A DNA stretch of 17,987 nucleotides from contig CALDOC010000588.1 of the NCBI GenBank assembly GCA_937914675.1, positions 1 to 17,987 of the forward strand, given 5' to 3'. The position numbers were made by a program, and so were the translations under genes. Numbering within the stretch: position 1 is the first letter of the stretch; each line of letters starts with the position of its first letter. Shown here piece by piece: positions 7,164-13,791 of this stretch. This DNA is from an uncultured Sulfurimonas sp. (GTDB taxonomy: Bacteria > Campylobacterota > Campylobacteria > Campylobacterales > Sulfurimonadaceae). The notes under the pieces are model-generated. The model searched no databases, was not told the origin of the DNA, and worked only from the letters and a program-made list of their open reading frames with translations.

Positions 7164-8462
7164 TTAAGCTTCCAGTTTTGCGTTTAACATGCTAGATAAA
7201 ACTCTGTCTTCCACCATTGACATCTGGATAGCTGGAAGATAGCCGGCGTTTTTGTATTGATCGTACGCTTTTTGAGGATCTTGTCCCGTTTGCATCGCTT
7301 CGTAGTAAATAGTTTGCATAACTTCTTGCTCTTCTATTTTGATTCCTTTTTCTTGCGCCAAAGCGTCAATGATAAACGTAGCGCGAACGCTCTCCTCGGC
7401 TCCCTCACGGAAAGTCGCGCGAAGTTCCTCTAGCTTATCCGTGTTTTCACGAAGTTCAGCTATCTCCTCTTCGCTCATCTCAGAGGCCTTTTTATTGAGA
7501 GCCATGTCTATCTCTTGCTCAACGACAAACTCGGGAAGGGCGAAAATTATTTCGCTGACAAGTTTGCTTAAAAGCGCTGGTTTCAACTCGTCGTTATAAA
7601 GTTTACCTAAAATTTCATTTTGCATTTGCGTTTTTACAAGTTCTTGAAGTTTTTCTAAAGACGCGTCTTCTTCACCAGGAAGCATTGTTTTCGCTAAATC
7701 ATCGTTAAGTTCAACTTCCGCTTTCGCTTGAATCTTTTGAACGGTTACTTTAAACTCCGCGTCTTTGCCCGCAAGAGCGTTTGAGCCATATTCGGCTGGG
7801 AAAGTTACGTTAATCGTAAATTCTTCCCCGATTTTTGCGCCAACAAGTTGATCTTCAAAACCTGGAATAAACTGACCTGAACCAATTTTTAGCGAGAACC
7901 CTTCGGCTTTTCCACCGTCAAACGCGAGGCCATCCACAAAACCTTCAAAATCTATAAGGGCGTAATCGCCATCTTGAACGTCACGATTCACTTCTAAGTC
8001 AACAGGTTGCGCTTGTTGTTCCGCCAAATCTTTGATGCGTTTGTCAACATCTTCCAACGTTACTTCTGGCTTAGCAAAATCAGGGACGAAAGAGTCGGCG
8101 TTTAAGAGTTCAATCGTTGGGCGCATAGCGACCTTAACTGTTACTTCTATTTTATCATCGCTCTTGTCAAATTGAGAAATGTTTGGCTCTCCGATTAAAG
8201 AGTCGTTGTCAATGTTTAACTCAGTTAAACCATCAGCTAAAACTTTACGTAAAGCTTCCGCTTCTGCGTCTTCAATCAACTTCACGCCATACTGCTTTTT
8301 AACTATTGCCACAGGCACTTTGCCCTTACGAAAGCCTTGAACGTTAGCCGTCTTTGCAAGTTGTTTAGCAATTTTTTCTAAGTTGGCGTTAACCTCACCC
8401 ATTGAGATTGTAGCTTTGATTTCAGCGTTTGCGCTATCTATCTTATTTGTCATGATTTCCAT
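7164..8462 (-). CDS. tig: Trigger factor, ribosome-associated chaperone and prolyl isomerase
   Basis: Trigger factor docks at the ribosomal exit tunnel and shields nascent chains. The N-terminal ribosome-binding domain carries the signature GFRKGKVP (43-50). An FKBP-type isomerase domain follows at about 155-245, including GDYALIDFEGFVDG and SGQFIPGFEDQLVG. The C-terminal helical arms fill about 250-432. The length of 432 is typical. ATG 8462 was chosen because AAAGGA lies five bases upstream. A second ATG three codons later (MTNKID) would leave the same site about 14 bases away, which is less likely. It is the first gene of the tig-clpP-GGDEF-def group and has its own candidate promoter in the 82-base gap after lspA. 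Confidence 0.97.
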   Translation of the reverse strand: MEIMTNKIDSANAEIKATISMGEVNANLEKIAKQLAKTANVQGFRKGKVPVAIVKKQYGVKLIEDAEAEALRKVLADGLTELNIDNDSLIGEPNISQFDKSDDKIEVTVKVAMRPTIELLNADSFVPDFAKPEVTLEDVDKRIKDLAEQQAQPVDLEVNRDVQDGDYALIDFEGFVDGLAFDGGKAEGFSLKIGSGQFIPGFEDQLVGAKIGEEFTINVTFPAEYGSNALAGKDAEFKVTVQKIQAKAEVELNDDLAKTMLPGEEDASLEKLQELVKTQMQNEILGKLYNDELKPALLSKLVSEIIFALPEFVVEQEIDMALNKKASEMSEEEIAELRENTDKLEELRATFREGAEESVRATFIIDALAQEKGIKIEEQEVMQTIYYEAMQTGQDPQKAYDQYKNAGYLPAIQMSMVEDRVLSSMLNAKLEA

Positions 8463-8485
8463 TTGTTTCCTTTGAGTGTGTTATT

Positions 8486-8491
8486 AGTATA
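8486..8491 (-). promoter_or_regulatory. Candidate -10 element of tig operon promoter
   Basis: The minus strand reads TATACT here, with TTTCAA 17 bases upstream as a weak -35 box. Transcription would start near 8479 and leave a short leader containing the AAAGGA ribosome-binding site of tig. This is the best promoter candidate for the protein-maturation group, called by eye. Confidence 0.45.
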
Positions 8492-8544
8492 GCCATGTGA
8501 CTATTATTTTGAAAAATTCTATCTAAAATGTGCTTTTATTGTGA

Positions 8545-9000
8545 TTAATTTTTACAAAAACGTGGCTTAAAATTGAGTATTATTATCCATAAAACAGCAA
8601 TGTCGATCATCACGTCGGCAAAATTAAAAACGGCAAAATTAAATCCACAATGCCAGTAGACCATGTCGACTACGCCACCATGAATAAACCTATCGTATAT
8701 GTTTGAAAAAGCTCCACCTAAAAGAAGCCCAGATGGAAAAGCGTAACAAATCTTTTTTAAGTAAAAGACGTAAGCCGTAACGCCACTAACCATGACCAAC
8801 TGTATATATTTTAAATATTCATCTAAAAACGCGAACATCGAAAACGCTACGCCCTTGTTGTAAACGAGGATTAAATCTATGCACTCCGAGTAATGTCTAA
8901 ACCCGTCCACAAAAAGCGTTTTAATGTTTTGGTCAATAATAAATACGCCAACAAGCGCGAAAAGAAGAATTGCGCTTAATCGAAGGGTAGGGTTAGGCAT
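8545..9000 (-). CDS. lspA: Lipoprotein signal peptidase (signal peptidase II)
   Basis: LspA is the inner-membrane aspartic protease that cuts the signal peptide from diacylglyceryl-modified prolipoproteins. The two catalytic aspartates sit in the expected motifs: Asp112 in NIYDRFIHGGVVDMV (100-114) and Asp129 in FNFADV (125-130). About four membrane helices are visible, near 8-24, 63-81, 88-100 and 128-144. The length of 151 is slightly short, as usual in Campylobacterota. The start overlaps the end of glmM by 8 bases and has no clear ribosome-binding site, so it is probably translated by coupling with glmM. The pairing lspA-glmM is also found in H. pylori beside rpsT-prfA, as I recall. Confidence 0.95.
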   Translation of the reverse strand: MPNPTLRLSAILLFALVGVFIIDQNIKTLFVDGFRHYSECIDLILVYNKGVAFSMFAFLDEYLKYIQLVMVSGVTAYVFYLKKICYAFPSGLLLGGAFSNIYDRFIHGGVVDMVYWHCGFNFAVFNFADVMIDIAVLWIIILNFKPRFCKN

Positions 9001-10342
9001 TTAAAGCTTTTTGAAGAAAATCAATCATATCGTCCATTTTTTTATTCATAATCTTCTCGTCTTTAGCCTCCAAAAGAATGCGTAGTTTATTTTCAGTTCC
9101 CGAGTAACGGACAAGATGTCTAATATTCTCTTTCTCTAAAGATTGTAGTTTCTCATCCAAACCCTCTATCGCTTTCAAAGGCTTTTTAACGTTTACTTTT
9201 ATGTTTACAAGCTTTTGAGGATAAAGTTTAAAGGGGCGCAGAACCTCTGAAGCTTTTGCTTTTTTATATATGATAAGCGATAGCACTTGAAGGGCCGAAA
9301 CAAGACCGTCGCCCGTTTTGGCGAAGTCATGCATTATCACATGTCCGCTTTGTTCCCCTCCGAAATTAATGCCCTCTTTTTTCATAACCTCTAAAACGTT
9401 TTTATCTCCAACGTCAGAACGAAAGAGTTTTAATCCATTTTTGTTCATGTAATCGTTTAGACCTTGATTGCTCATCACAGTCACGACAATTCCACCTCCC
9501 TTAAGAATTTTTTCTTCATTAAGATGAACCCCTAACGCTCCTAGTAGCTGATCCCCATCCACTAACTCGCCTTTTTCATCAACGACGACAAGTCTATCCG
9601 CGTCGCCATCTAACGCTATTCCCAAATCGGCTCTATATTTTATAACCGCCTCTTGAAGATCTTTTGTATGAAGCGCTCCACACCCCTCGTTGATGTTAAA
9701 TCCATCAGGCTTGTTATGTAAAACAATAACCTCCGCTCCTAACTCTTCAAGAACGGTTGGACCAACTTTATACCCTGCTCCGTTGGCCGTATCTAAAACT
9801 ATTCGCATGCCTTGAAGTGACATATGCACTGGAAATGAGTTTTTTAGTTGTACAATATATCGACCGATAACGTCATCTATCCGTTTTGCTTTTCCTATAG
9901 TCTTTCCAGTTACTTGTTCTTCAAGAAGTTTCTCTTCGTCAAAATATATCGTTTCTATCTTATGTTCTGTCTCTTGCGAAAATTTATCTCCATGCGCGTC
10001 AAAAAACTTTATGCCATTGTCTTCATAAGAGTTGTGCGAAGCGCTTATCATGATGCCTGCGTCACAACGCATGTTTTCAGTTATGAACGCGATGGCGGGA
10101 GTAGGCATTGGCCCGACTTGTATCACGTCGTAGCCCACGGCGGTGAGCCCGCAAACGATGGCGTTTTCTATCATGTAACCACTTCTGCGAGTATCTTTGC
10201 CCACTAAAATTCTATTTGTCACCGCGTACGACTTTAGATATATGCCTGCCGCCATTGCCACTTTCATCGCTACTTCCGCGCTTAAAAATGAACCGGCTTC
10301 TCCTCTTACGCCATCTGTGCCAAATAACTTTAATGATTTCAT
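8993..10342 (-). CDS. glmM: Phosphoglucosamine mutase
   Basis: GlmM converts glucosamine-6-phosphate to glucosamine-1-phosphate, a step toward UDP-N-acetylglucosamine for peptidoglycan and lipopolysaccharide. The phosphorylated active-site serine is Ser102 in MISASHNS (98-105). The Mg2+ loop reads DGDADR, the sugar-binding loop GGEQSGH, and the C-terminal phosphate-binding loop RYSGTENKLR. The N-terminus, LFGTDGVRG, is characteristic of GlmM. In the active-site loop, Ser105 replaces the Pro found in many homologues (SASHNP); SASHNS variants occur and need not harm function. The length of 449 is normal. It is the first gene of a glmM-lspA pair, divergent from rpsT, with a candidate promoter at 10371-10376. 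A weak GGAT precedes the start. Confidence 0.97.
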   Translation of the reverse strand: MKSLKLFGTDGVRGEAGSFLSAEVAMKVAMAAGIYLKSYAVTNRILVGKDTRRSGYMIENAIVCGLTAVGYDVIQVGPMPTPAIAFITENMRCDAGIMISASHNSYEDNGIKFFDAHGDKFSQETEHKIETIYFDEEKLLEEQVTGKTIGKAKRIDDVIGRYIVQLKNSFPVHMSLQGMRIVLDTANGAGYKVGPTVLEELGAEVIVLHNKPDGFNINEGCGALHTKDLQEAVIKYRADLGIALDGDADRLVVVDEKGELVDGDQLLGALGVHLNEEKILKGGGIVVTVMSNQGLNDYMNKNGLKLFRSDVGDKNVLEVMKKEGINFGGEQSGHVIMHDFAKTGDGLVSALQVLSLIIYKKAKASEVLRPFKLYPQKLVNIKVNVKKPLKAIEGLDEKLQSLEKENIRHLVRYSGTENKLRILLEAKDEKIMNKKMDDMIDFLQKALNA

Positions 10343-10370
10343 ATTTACATCCAGTTCTTAAAATTGGCGT

Positions 10371-10376
10371 ATTTTA
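10371..10376 (-). promoter_or_regulatory. Candidate extended -10 of glmM promoter
   Basis: The minus strand reads TGC-TAAAAT, an extended -10 form, about 29 bases upstream of the glmM start. No good -35 is visible. It lies in the 104-base divergent region shared with rpsT. By-eye call. Confidence 0.4.
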
Positions 10377-10410
10377 GCACCCTTTAACTTAATTTTAATT
10401 ATCTTTAAGC

Positions 10411-10416
10411 TACTAT
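10411..10416 (+). promoter_or_regulatory. Candidate -10 element of rpsT-prfA promoter
   Basis: TACTAT follows an AT-rich run at 10383-10409 and lies about 31 bases upstream of the rpsT start. The upstream region is T-rich in the way often seen in Campylobacterota promoters, without a clear -35 hexamer. Transcription would start near 10423 and produce a leader with AAAAGGA before rpsT. Confidence 0.4.
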
Positions 10417-10446
10417 TTCGAACTTAATTCCAAAAAAGGACTCCTA

Positions 10447-10707
10447 ATGGCAAATCACAAGTCATCAATAAAGAGAATTCGTCAAACAATTGTTCGCACT
10501 GAGCGTAATCGTTTTTACAGAACTCGTCTTAAAAATATAGTTAAAGCAGTTGCAGCGGCAGTTGACGCTGGCAACAAAGAAGAAGCTACCGCAGCGTTCA
10601 AAATAGCAAACAAACAAATTCATAAGTTTGTAAGTAAAGGCGTTCTTAAAAAAGAGACTGCCGCTAGAAAAGTTAGTCGTCTACACAAATCTGTAAACGC
10701 TATATAA
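10447..10707 (+). CDS. rpsT: 30S ribosomal protein S20
   Basis: S20 is a primary binder of 16S rRNA in the small subunit. The 86-residue, strongly basic protein opens with MANHKSSIKRIRQT, the standard family N-terminus, and keeps the late motif KGVLKKETAARKVSRL (64-79). Few acidic residues are present and the fold would be three long helices. A good Shine-Dalgarno, AAAAGGA, lies six bases before ATG 10447. It is followed after 15 bases by prfA on the same strand, giving an rpsT-prfA pair that I recall from H. pylori as well. Nothing in the leader shows the autoregulatory structure known for enterobacterial S20. Confidence 0.97.
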   Translation: MANHKSSIKRIRQTIVRTERNRFYRTRLKNIVKAVAAAVDAGNKEEATAAFKIANKQIHKFVSKGVLKKETAARKVSRLHKSVNAI

Positions 10708-10711
10708 TTAG

Positions 10712-10727
10712 AGCATAAGCATATGCT
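10712..10727 (+). promoter_or_regulatory. Small hairpin covering the prfA start codon
   Basis: AGCATA (10712-10717) can pair with TATGCT (10722-10727) around the loop AGCA, placing the prfA ATG (10723-10725) in the stem. A 10-base palindrome, AGCATATGCT, at 10718-10727 overlaps the same bases. There is no good Shine-Dalgarno for prfA. The stem could lower independent initiation and favour coupling to rpsT, but six A/U-rich pairs are weak. Confidence 0.3.
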
Positions 10728-11790
10728 ATCAGATAAACTTACCCCGTTTATCAACCGCTATAACGAACTTAGCAGATTGCTAAGTTCGCCTGACATAACT
10801 TCTGACATCAAACGGATGACAAAACTATCTCGTGAACAATCTTCAATTTTTCCAATCGTTGAAAAGACAAAAGAGTACAAAACTCTTTTAGCTCAAATCG
10901 CGGAAGCGAAAGAGATGCTTGGCGATCCTGAAATGATCGATATGGCCAAAGAAGAGCTCAAAGACCTTGAACCTCGCAAGCCAGAGATAGAAGAAGAGAT
11001 TAAAATGCTTCTCCTGCCCAAAGATCCAAATGACGACAGAAACGTCATAGTGGAACTTCGAGCTGGCGCCGGGGGAGACGAGGCCGCGATTTTTGTTGGT
11101 GACCTGTTTGAAGCTTATACTCGTTACGCCGACCTAAGGGGTTGGAAGATCGAACTTATGAGCACTTCACCCTCAGACGCAGGTGGATATAAAGAGGTTG
11201 TCGCGTTAATAAAAGGTGAACAAGTTTATAGTCGGTTGAAATATGAAGGCGGAATACACCGCGTTCAGCGCGTTCCAGCGACTGAAAGTCAAGGACGAGT
11301 GCACACGTCGGCAATTACCGTTGCGATTATGCTTGAAGTTGACGACGTTGAAGTGATTGTTGAAGATAAAGATCTCAAGATAGACGTTATGCGTTCATCT
11401 GGTTGCGGAGGTCAGAGCGTTAACACGACCGACTCCGCCGTTAGGATTACTCACTTGCCATCTGGCTTGGTCGTAACCAATCAAGATCAAAAATCTCAAC
11501 ACAAGAACAAAGAAAAAGCGATGAAGGTTCTTAAAATCAGACTTTACGATCTTGAGATGCAAAAAGCGGAAGCGCAAGGCAGCGCGAATCGTTTAGCTCA
11601 AGTTGGTTCCGGAGATAGAAGCGGAAGAATCAGAACGTACAATTATCCACAAAATCGCATTAGCGATCATAGAATAACTTTAACTCTTTACAGACTTGGT
11701 GAAATCATGGGTGGAGGTCTCTTAGACGAGATTATCGAACCACTGATAGCCGACCATCAATCTAGAATCGTTGAGGCCGCTGGGTTATAA
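10723..11790 (+). CDS. prfA: Peptide chain release factor 1
   Basis: RF1 recognises UAA and UAG stop codons and triggers release of the finished peptide. The recognition tripeptide PAT (185-187, in VQRVPATESQGR) marks it as RF1 rather than RF2, which has SPF. The catalytic GGQ is at 229-231 in SSGCGGQSVNTTDSAVRITH; its glutamine is the usual target of PrmC methylation. The length of 355 is normal. It begins 15 bases after rpsT, with a weak ribosome-binding region and a hairpin over the start. Its TAA stop (11788-11790) directly abuts the TAA of convergent dapF, so the reading frames overlap by six bases within a hairpin. Confidence 0.98.
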   Translation: MLSDKLTPFINRYNELSRLLSSPDITSDIKRMTKLSREQSSIFPIVEKTKEYKTLLAQIAEAKEMLGDPEMIDMAKEELKDLEPRKPEIEEEIKMLLLPKDPNDDRNVIVELRAGAGGDEAAIFVGDLFEAYTRYADLRGWKIELMSTSPSDAGGYKEVVALIKGEQVYSRLKYEGGIHRVQRVPATESQGRVHTSAITVAIMLEVDDVEVIVEDKDLKIDVMRSSGCGGQSVNTTDSAVRITHLPSGLVVTNQDQKSQHKNKEKAMKVLKIRLYDLEMQKAEAQGSANRLAQVGSGDRSGRIRTYNYPQNRISDHRITLTLYRLGEIMGGGLLDEIIEPLIADHQSRIVEAAGL

Positions 11791-11801
11791 AACCCAGTCG
11801 G
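11777..11801. terminator. Bidirectional hairpin over the prfA and dapF stop codons
   Basis: CTGGGTT (11780-11786) and AACCCAG (11791-11797) form a perfect 7-base-pair stem with loop ATAA. With a one-base bulge (T11798) the stem extends by CCG/CGG to ten pairs (11777-11801). Both stop codons, TAA of prfA and TAA of dapF, lie within it. Neither side has a strong U-run, so it may end or protect both convergent messages rather than act as a textbook intrinsic terminator. Confidence 0.6.
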
Positions 11802-12543
11802 TCACAAAAGTTCTCTTCACCAATCCCTTAAACGTAATCGTTCTCTCGTTCTCGCCAAGATACAAAGTCTCTCCGCTTTTTGGATAAACTTCTATCGCCT
11901 CGCCAATTTTGTTTTCTTTAAAAGCTCTATAAAAACATGCCGCCATGCCGGTTCCGCAAGCCAAAGTCTCATCTTCAACGCCACGTTCATAAGTTCTAAC
12001 CCTGAGATTGTCGCCATCGACGTATGCAATATTTACGTTCGCGTTATATTTATAACGCAATTCTCTCGCTTCTTGTATGTCAAAAGCGCCAATGTCATCC
12101 GTAAAACTAACGAGATGAGGAACGCCCGTATTTAAAAGCCACCAAGATTTATCATGAAAGTCTATGCTAGTTTCTAAAATCTTGGGAGGAGTGAGTTCGC
12201 TTAAAACCATGCCTGAGTTGTCGTCCCCATCTTCCACAACGGCGTTTATCACGCCCGCCCCAGTTAAAAAGCTCATACTTCTAGGGGCTAAATTATTGAC
12301 AAAAGCGTAATGGGCGCAAGCTCTTGAGCCGTTTCCGCACATATCCGCATGACTGCCGTCGGAGTTGTAAAATTCCCACTCAAAATCATAATCCGAATGA
12401 GGGACTACGACTATCAAACCGTCGGCTCCGACGCCATCTTGACGGTGACACAAAATCTTCGCCAATTCGCTTCTATCTGCTCTTGTATCAGCGTGAAAGA
12501 TTACGAAATCATTGCCGTTTGCGCTATATTTTGAAATTTTCAT
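11785..12543 (-). CDS. dapF: Diaminopimelate epimerase
   Basis: DapF interconverts LL- and meso-diaminopimelate without cofactor, supplying the peptidoglycan cross-link residue and the lysine precursor. The two catalytic cysteines are present: Cys69 in DMCGNGSRA (67-75) and Cys196 in ACGTGMAA (195-202). The N-terminus, KYSANGNDFV, is typical. At 252 residues it is shorter than the enterobacterial enzyme (about 274), as usual in Campylobacterota. Its start overlaps the coaE stop in an ATGA arrangement, and its 3' end overlaps convergent prfA by six bases. It is the last gene of the speE-like-coaE-dapF group. The weak ribosome-binding site fits translational coupling to coaE. Confidence 0.97.
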   Translation of the reverse strand: MKISKYSANGNDFVIFHADTRADRSELAKILCHRQDGVGADGLIVVVPHSDYDFEWEFYNSDGSHADMCGNGSRACAHYAFVNNLAPRSMSFLTGAGVINAVVEDGDDNSGMVLSELTPPKILETSIDFHDKSWWLLNTGVPHLVSFTDDIGAFDIQEARELRYKYNANVNIAYVDGDNLRVRTYERGVEDETLACGTGMAACFYRAFKENKIGEAIEVYPKSGETLYLGENERTITFKGLVKRTFVTDWVL

Positions 12544-13133
12544 AGGTACTTCGCCTTTATAATCTCCACAAAATTTTCACATTCTCGTTGAAGATGTTTT
12601 AAGTTTTTTGAGTTGTCAATAACCCAAGTGGCTCGCTTTTTTTTCTCTTCAATAGGAAATTGCGTCGCGATTCGCTTGAGCGACTCCTCTTTGCCATAAC
12701 CATTGCGCTTTATGAAGCGTTCTAGTTGAATGTCCGAAGGCGCGTACACAACCACGCTCGTCTCTATGTCGTAGTTGCCATTTTCAAAAAAGAGCGGTAT
12801 GTCTATAAGGTAAGGGAACTTCAGTCTATCTTGTTTAACGCTTCGCTTTTCTATCTCAGCTCTAATCTTGGGATGAAGATAAGCTTCTAAAGTTTTTTTA
12901 GCTTCTTGATTGGAAAAGATTAACTCGCCTAGTTTTGCCCTATTTACTTTGGAAAATTTGATATATTCGTCACCGAAAGTCTCTTTAACCCAAGCGATTG
13001 AGTCGTCCAAAATCTCATGCGAAATCGTGTCGGCGTCTATCACTCTCATGCCATTTAGGGCAAGGAGAGAAGCGACTGTGCTTTTCCCGGTTGCGATGCT
13101 GCCGGTCAAAGCGATAGCGTACTCGAACGCCAT
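12540..13133 (-). CDS. coaE: Dephospho-CoA kinase
   Basis: CoaE phosphorylates the 3' hydroxyl of the ribose of dephospho-CoA, the last step of coenzyme A synthesis. The P-loop GSIATGKST (11-19) and the following RVIDADTISHE (30-40) identify the family; Asp33 and Asp35 lie where the substrate-binding and catalytic Asp is expected. The length of 197 is normal. Start and stop are both tightly packed: TAATG with the upstream speE-like gene (one shared base) and ATGA with dapF. This indicates a single translation-coupled message. From memory, coaE also neighbours speE in H. pylori, so the pairing with a spermidine-synthase relative is an old arrangement. Confidence 0.96.
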   Translation of the reverse strand: MAFEYAIALTGSIATGKSTVASLLALNGMRVIDADTISHEILDDSIAWVKETFGDEYIKFSKVNRAKLGELIFSNQEAKKTLEAYLHPKIRAEIEKRSVKQDRLKFPYLIDIPLFFENGNYDIETSVVVYAPSDIQLERFIKRNGYGKEESLKRIATQFPIEEKKKRATWVIDNSKNLKHLQRECENFVEIIKAKYL

Positions 13134-13678
13134 TAGTTTCTAATCACACCCAAATAAGCTTTGCGAATATTGTTTCCCATCGCGAACGCGGCTGGATGAA
13201 CGTCGCAGTTGTAATACTCCAAACCATCGAGCATGTCGGCGCGATGTAAAATAATGTCCGCCGTTGGATGGTACTCTTTAGAAGCCAAGATAGCCGTCTG
13301 TCCATTTCCTACGTTAAAAGGCATGATTATTTTTGCGTACTTGCCCAAAACATGCATCATAACCTTATTCGTAGCCAAATCGTCTAAAGGCGCGTGAACG
13401 CTTACCAAAAGACCATCGTCTTTTAAAACTCGATTGTAGTGCGCGAGAACCGCCGCGTCGGACTCTAGTTCGGATATAATCACGTCAAACTCTCCATCTT
13501 TCGCGTCACGCAAAGCGTTAATGTTTGCAGATATGGCCTCACAAGAGATACCATCATGTTTTTGAACTTCAGCCACCAAAGCGGTCGCGTCGTCACTGAC
13601 GATCAAAACTTTTTTCGGGTCTTTGTTCGTACATAGCGCGGTGTGCACCATCATTTCGTTATATATAAAATCTTTCAT
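13133..13678 (-). CDS. Spermidine synthase-like protein lacking the catalytic motifs
   Basis: The 181-residue protein aligns by eye with polyamine aminopropyltransferase (SpeE). KDFIYNEMMVHTALCTNKDPKKVLIV (2-27) matches the DEF-IYHEM-VH...PKKVLII region, and LEYYNCDVHPAAFAM (153-167) matches the SpeE C-terminus. However, the GGGDGG loop that binds decarboxylated S-adenosylmethionine reads SDDATA (28-33), and the active-site DSTDP region reads ELESD (70-74). The N-terminal beta domain, about 60-70 residues, is absent. An in-frame TAA three codons upstream of ATG 13678, and AAGGAT eight bases before it, fix this start. The reading frame is intact and coupled to coaE, so it looks like a retained non-enzymatic paralogue rather than decay. 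It is normally annotated as spermidine synthase, which these substitutions make doubtful. Confidence 0.82.
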   Translation of the reverse strand: MKDFIYNEMMVHTALCTNKDPKKVLIVSDDATALVAEVQKHDGISCEAISANINALRDAKDGEFDVIISELESDAAVLAHYNRVLKDDGLLVSVHAPLDDLATNKVMMHVLGKYAKIIMPFNVGNGQTAILASKEYHPTADIILHRADMLDGLEYYNCDVHPAAFAMGNNIRKAYLGVIRN

Positions 13679-13705
13679 ATTTAGTTATCCTTATTTATTG
13701 TTGCG

Positions 13706-13711
13706 ATTCTA
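13706..13711 (-). promoter_or_regulatory. Candidate -10 element of the speE-like-coaE-dapF promoter
   Basis: The minus strand reads TAGAAT here, about 27 bases upstream of the speE-like start, with AAGGAT in between. No -35 match is apparent. The large inverted repeat lies just upstream on the transcript sense. By-eye call. Confidence 0.3.
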
Positions 13712-13732
13712 ACCACTTTTGGATTAATTTTA

Positions 13733-13788
13733 CTTAATGTGGACGCTATAGTGAAAAATTGCAGAATAGCTTTAAAGTCCACGTTAAG
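13733..13788. repeat. Long imperfect inverted repeat between metH and the speE-like gene
   Basis: The left arm is CTTAA-T-GTGGAC-GCTAT (13733-13749). The right arm is ATAGC (13766-13770), an unpaired TTTAAA, then GTCCAC-G-TTAAG (13777-13788). The outer stem has 12 pairs, one of them U-G if read on the plus strand and a mismatch on the minus strand. An inner 5-pair stem closes a 16-base loop. It begins only a few bases after the metH stop. It may be a transcript-end structure for metH, or a remnant of a small mobile repeat. No U-run follows it on the minus strand. Confidence 0.55.
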
Positions 13789-13791
13789 CGC

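Noticed and set aside
9848..10207. Plus-strand ORF of 119 codons antisense to glmM
   Set aside because: It is antisense to the glmM active-site region, Cys/His/Tyr-rich without a motif, and has no start signal.
13733..13788. Integron attC-like site
   Set aside because: CTTAAC and TTAAG at the arm ends recall attC core bases, but the required GTTRRRY/RYYYAAC pair and bulged bases are not matched, and there is no integrase or cassette array nearby.
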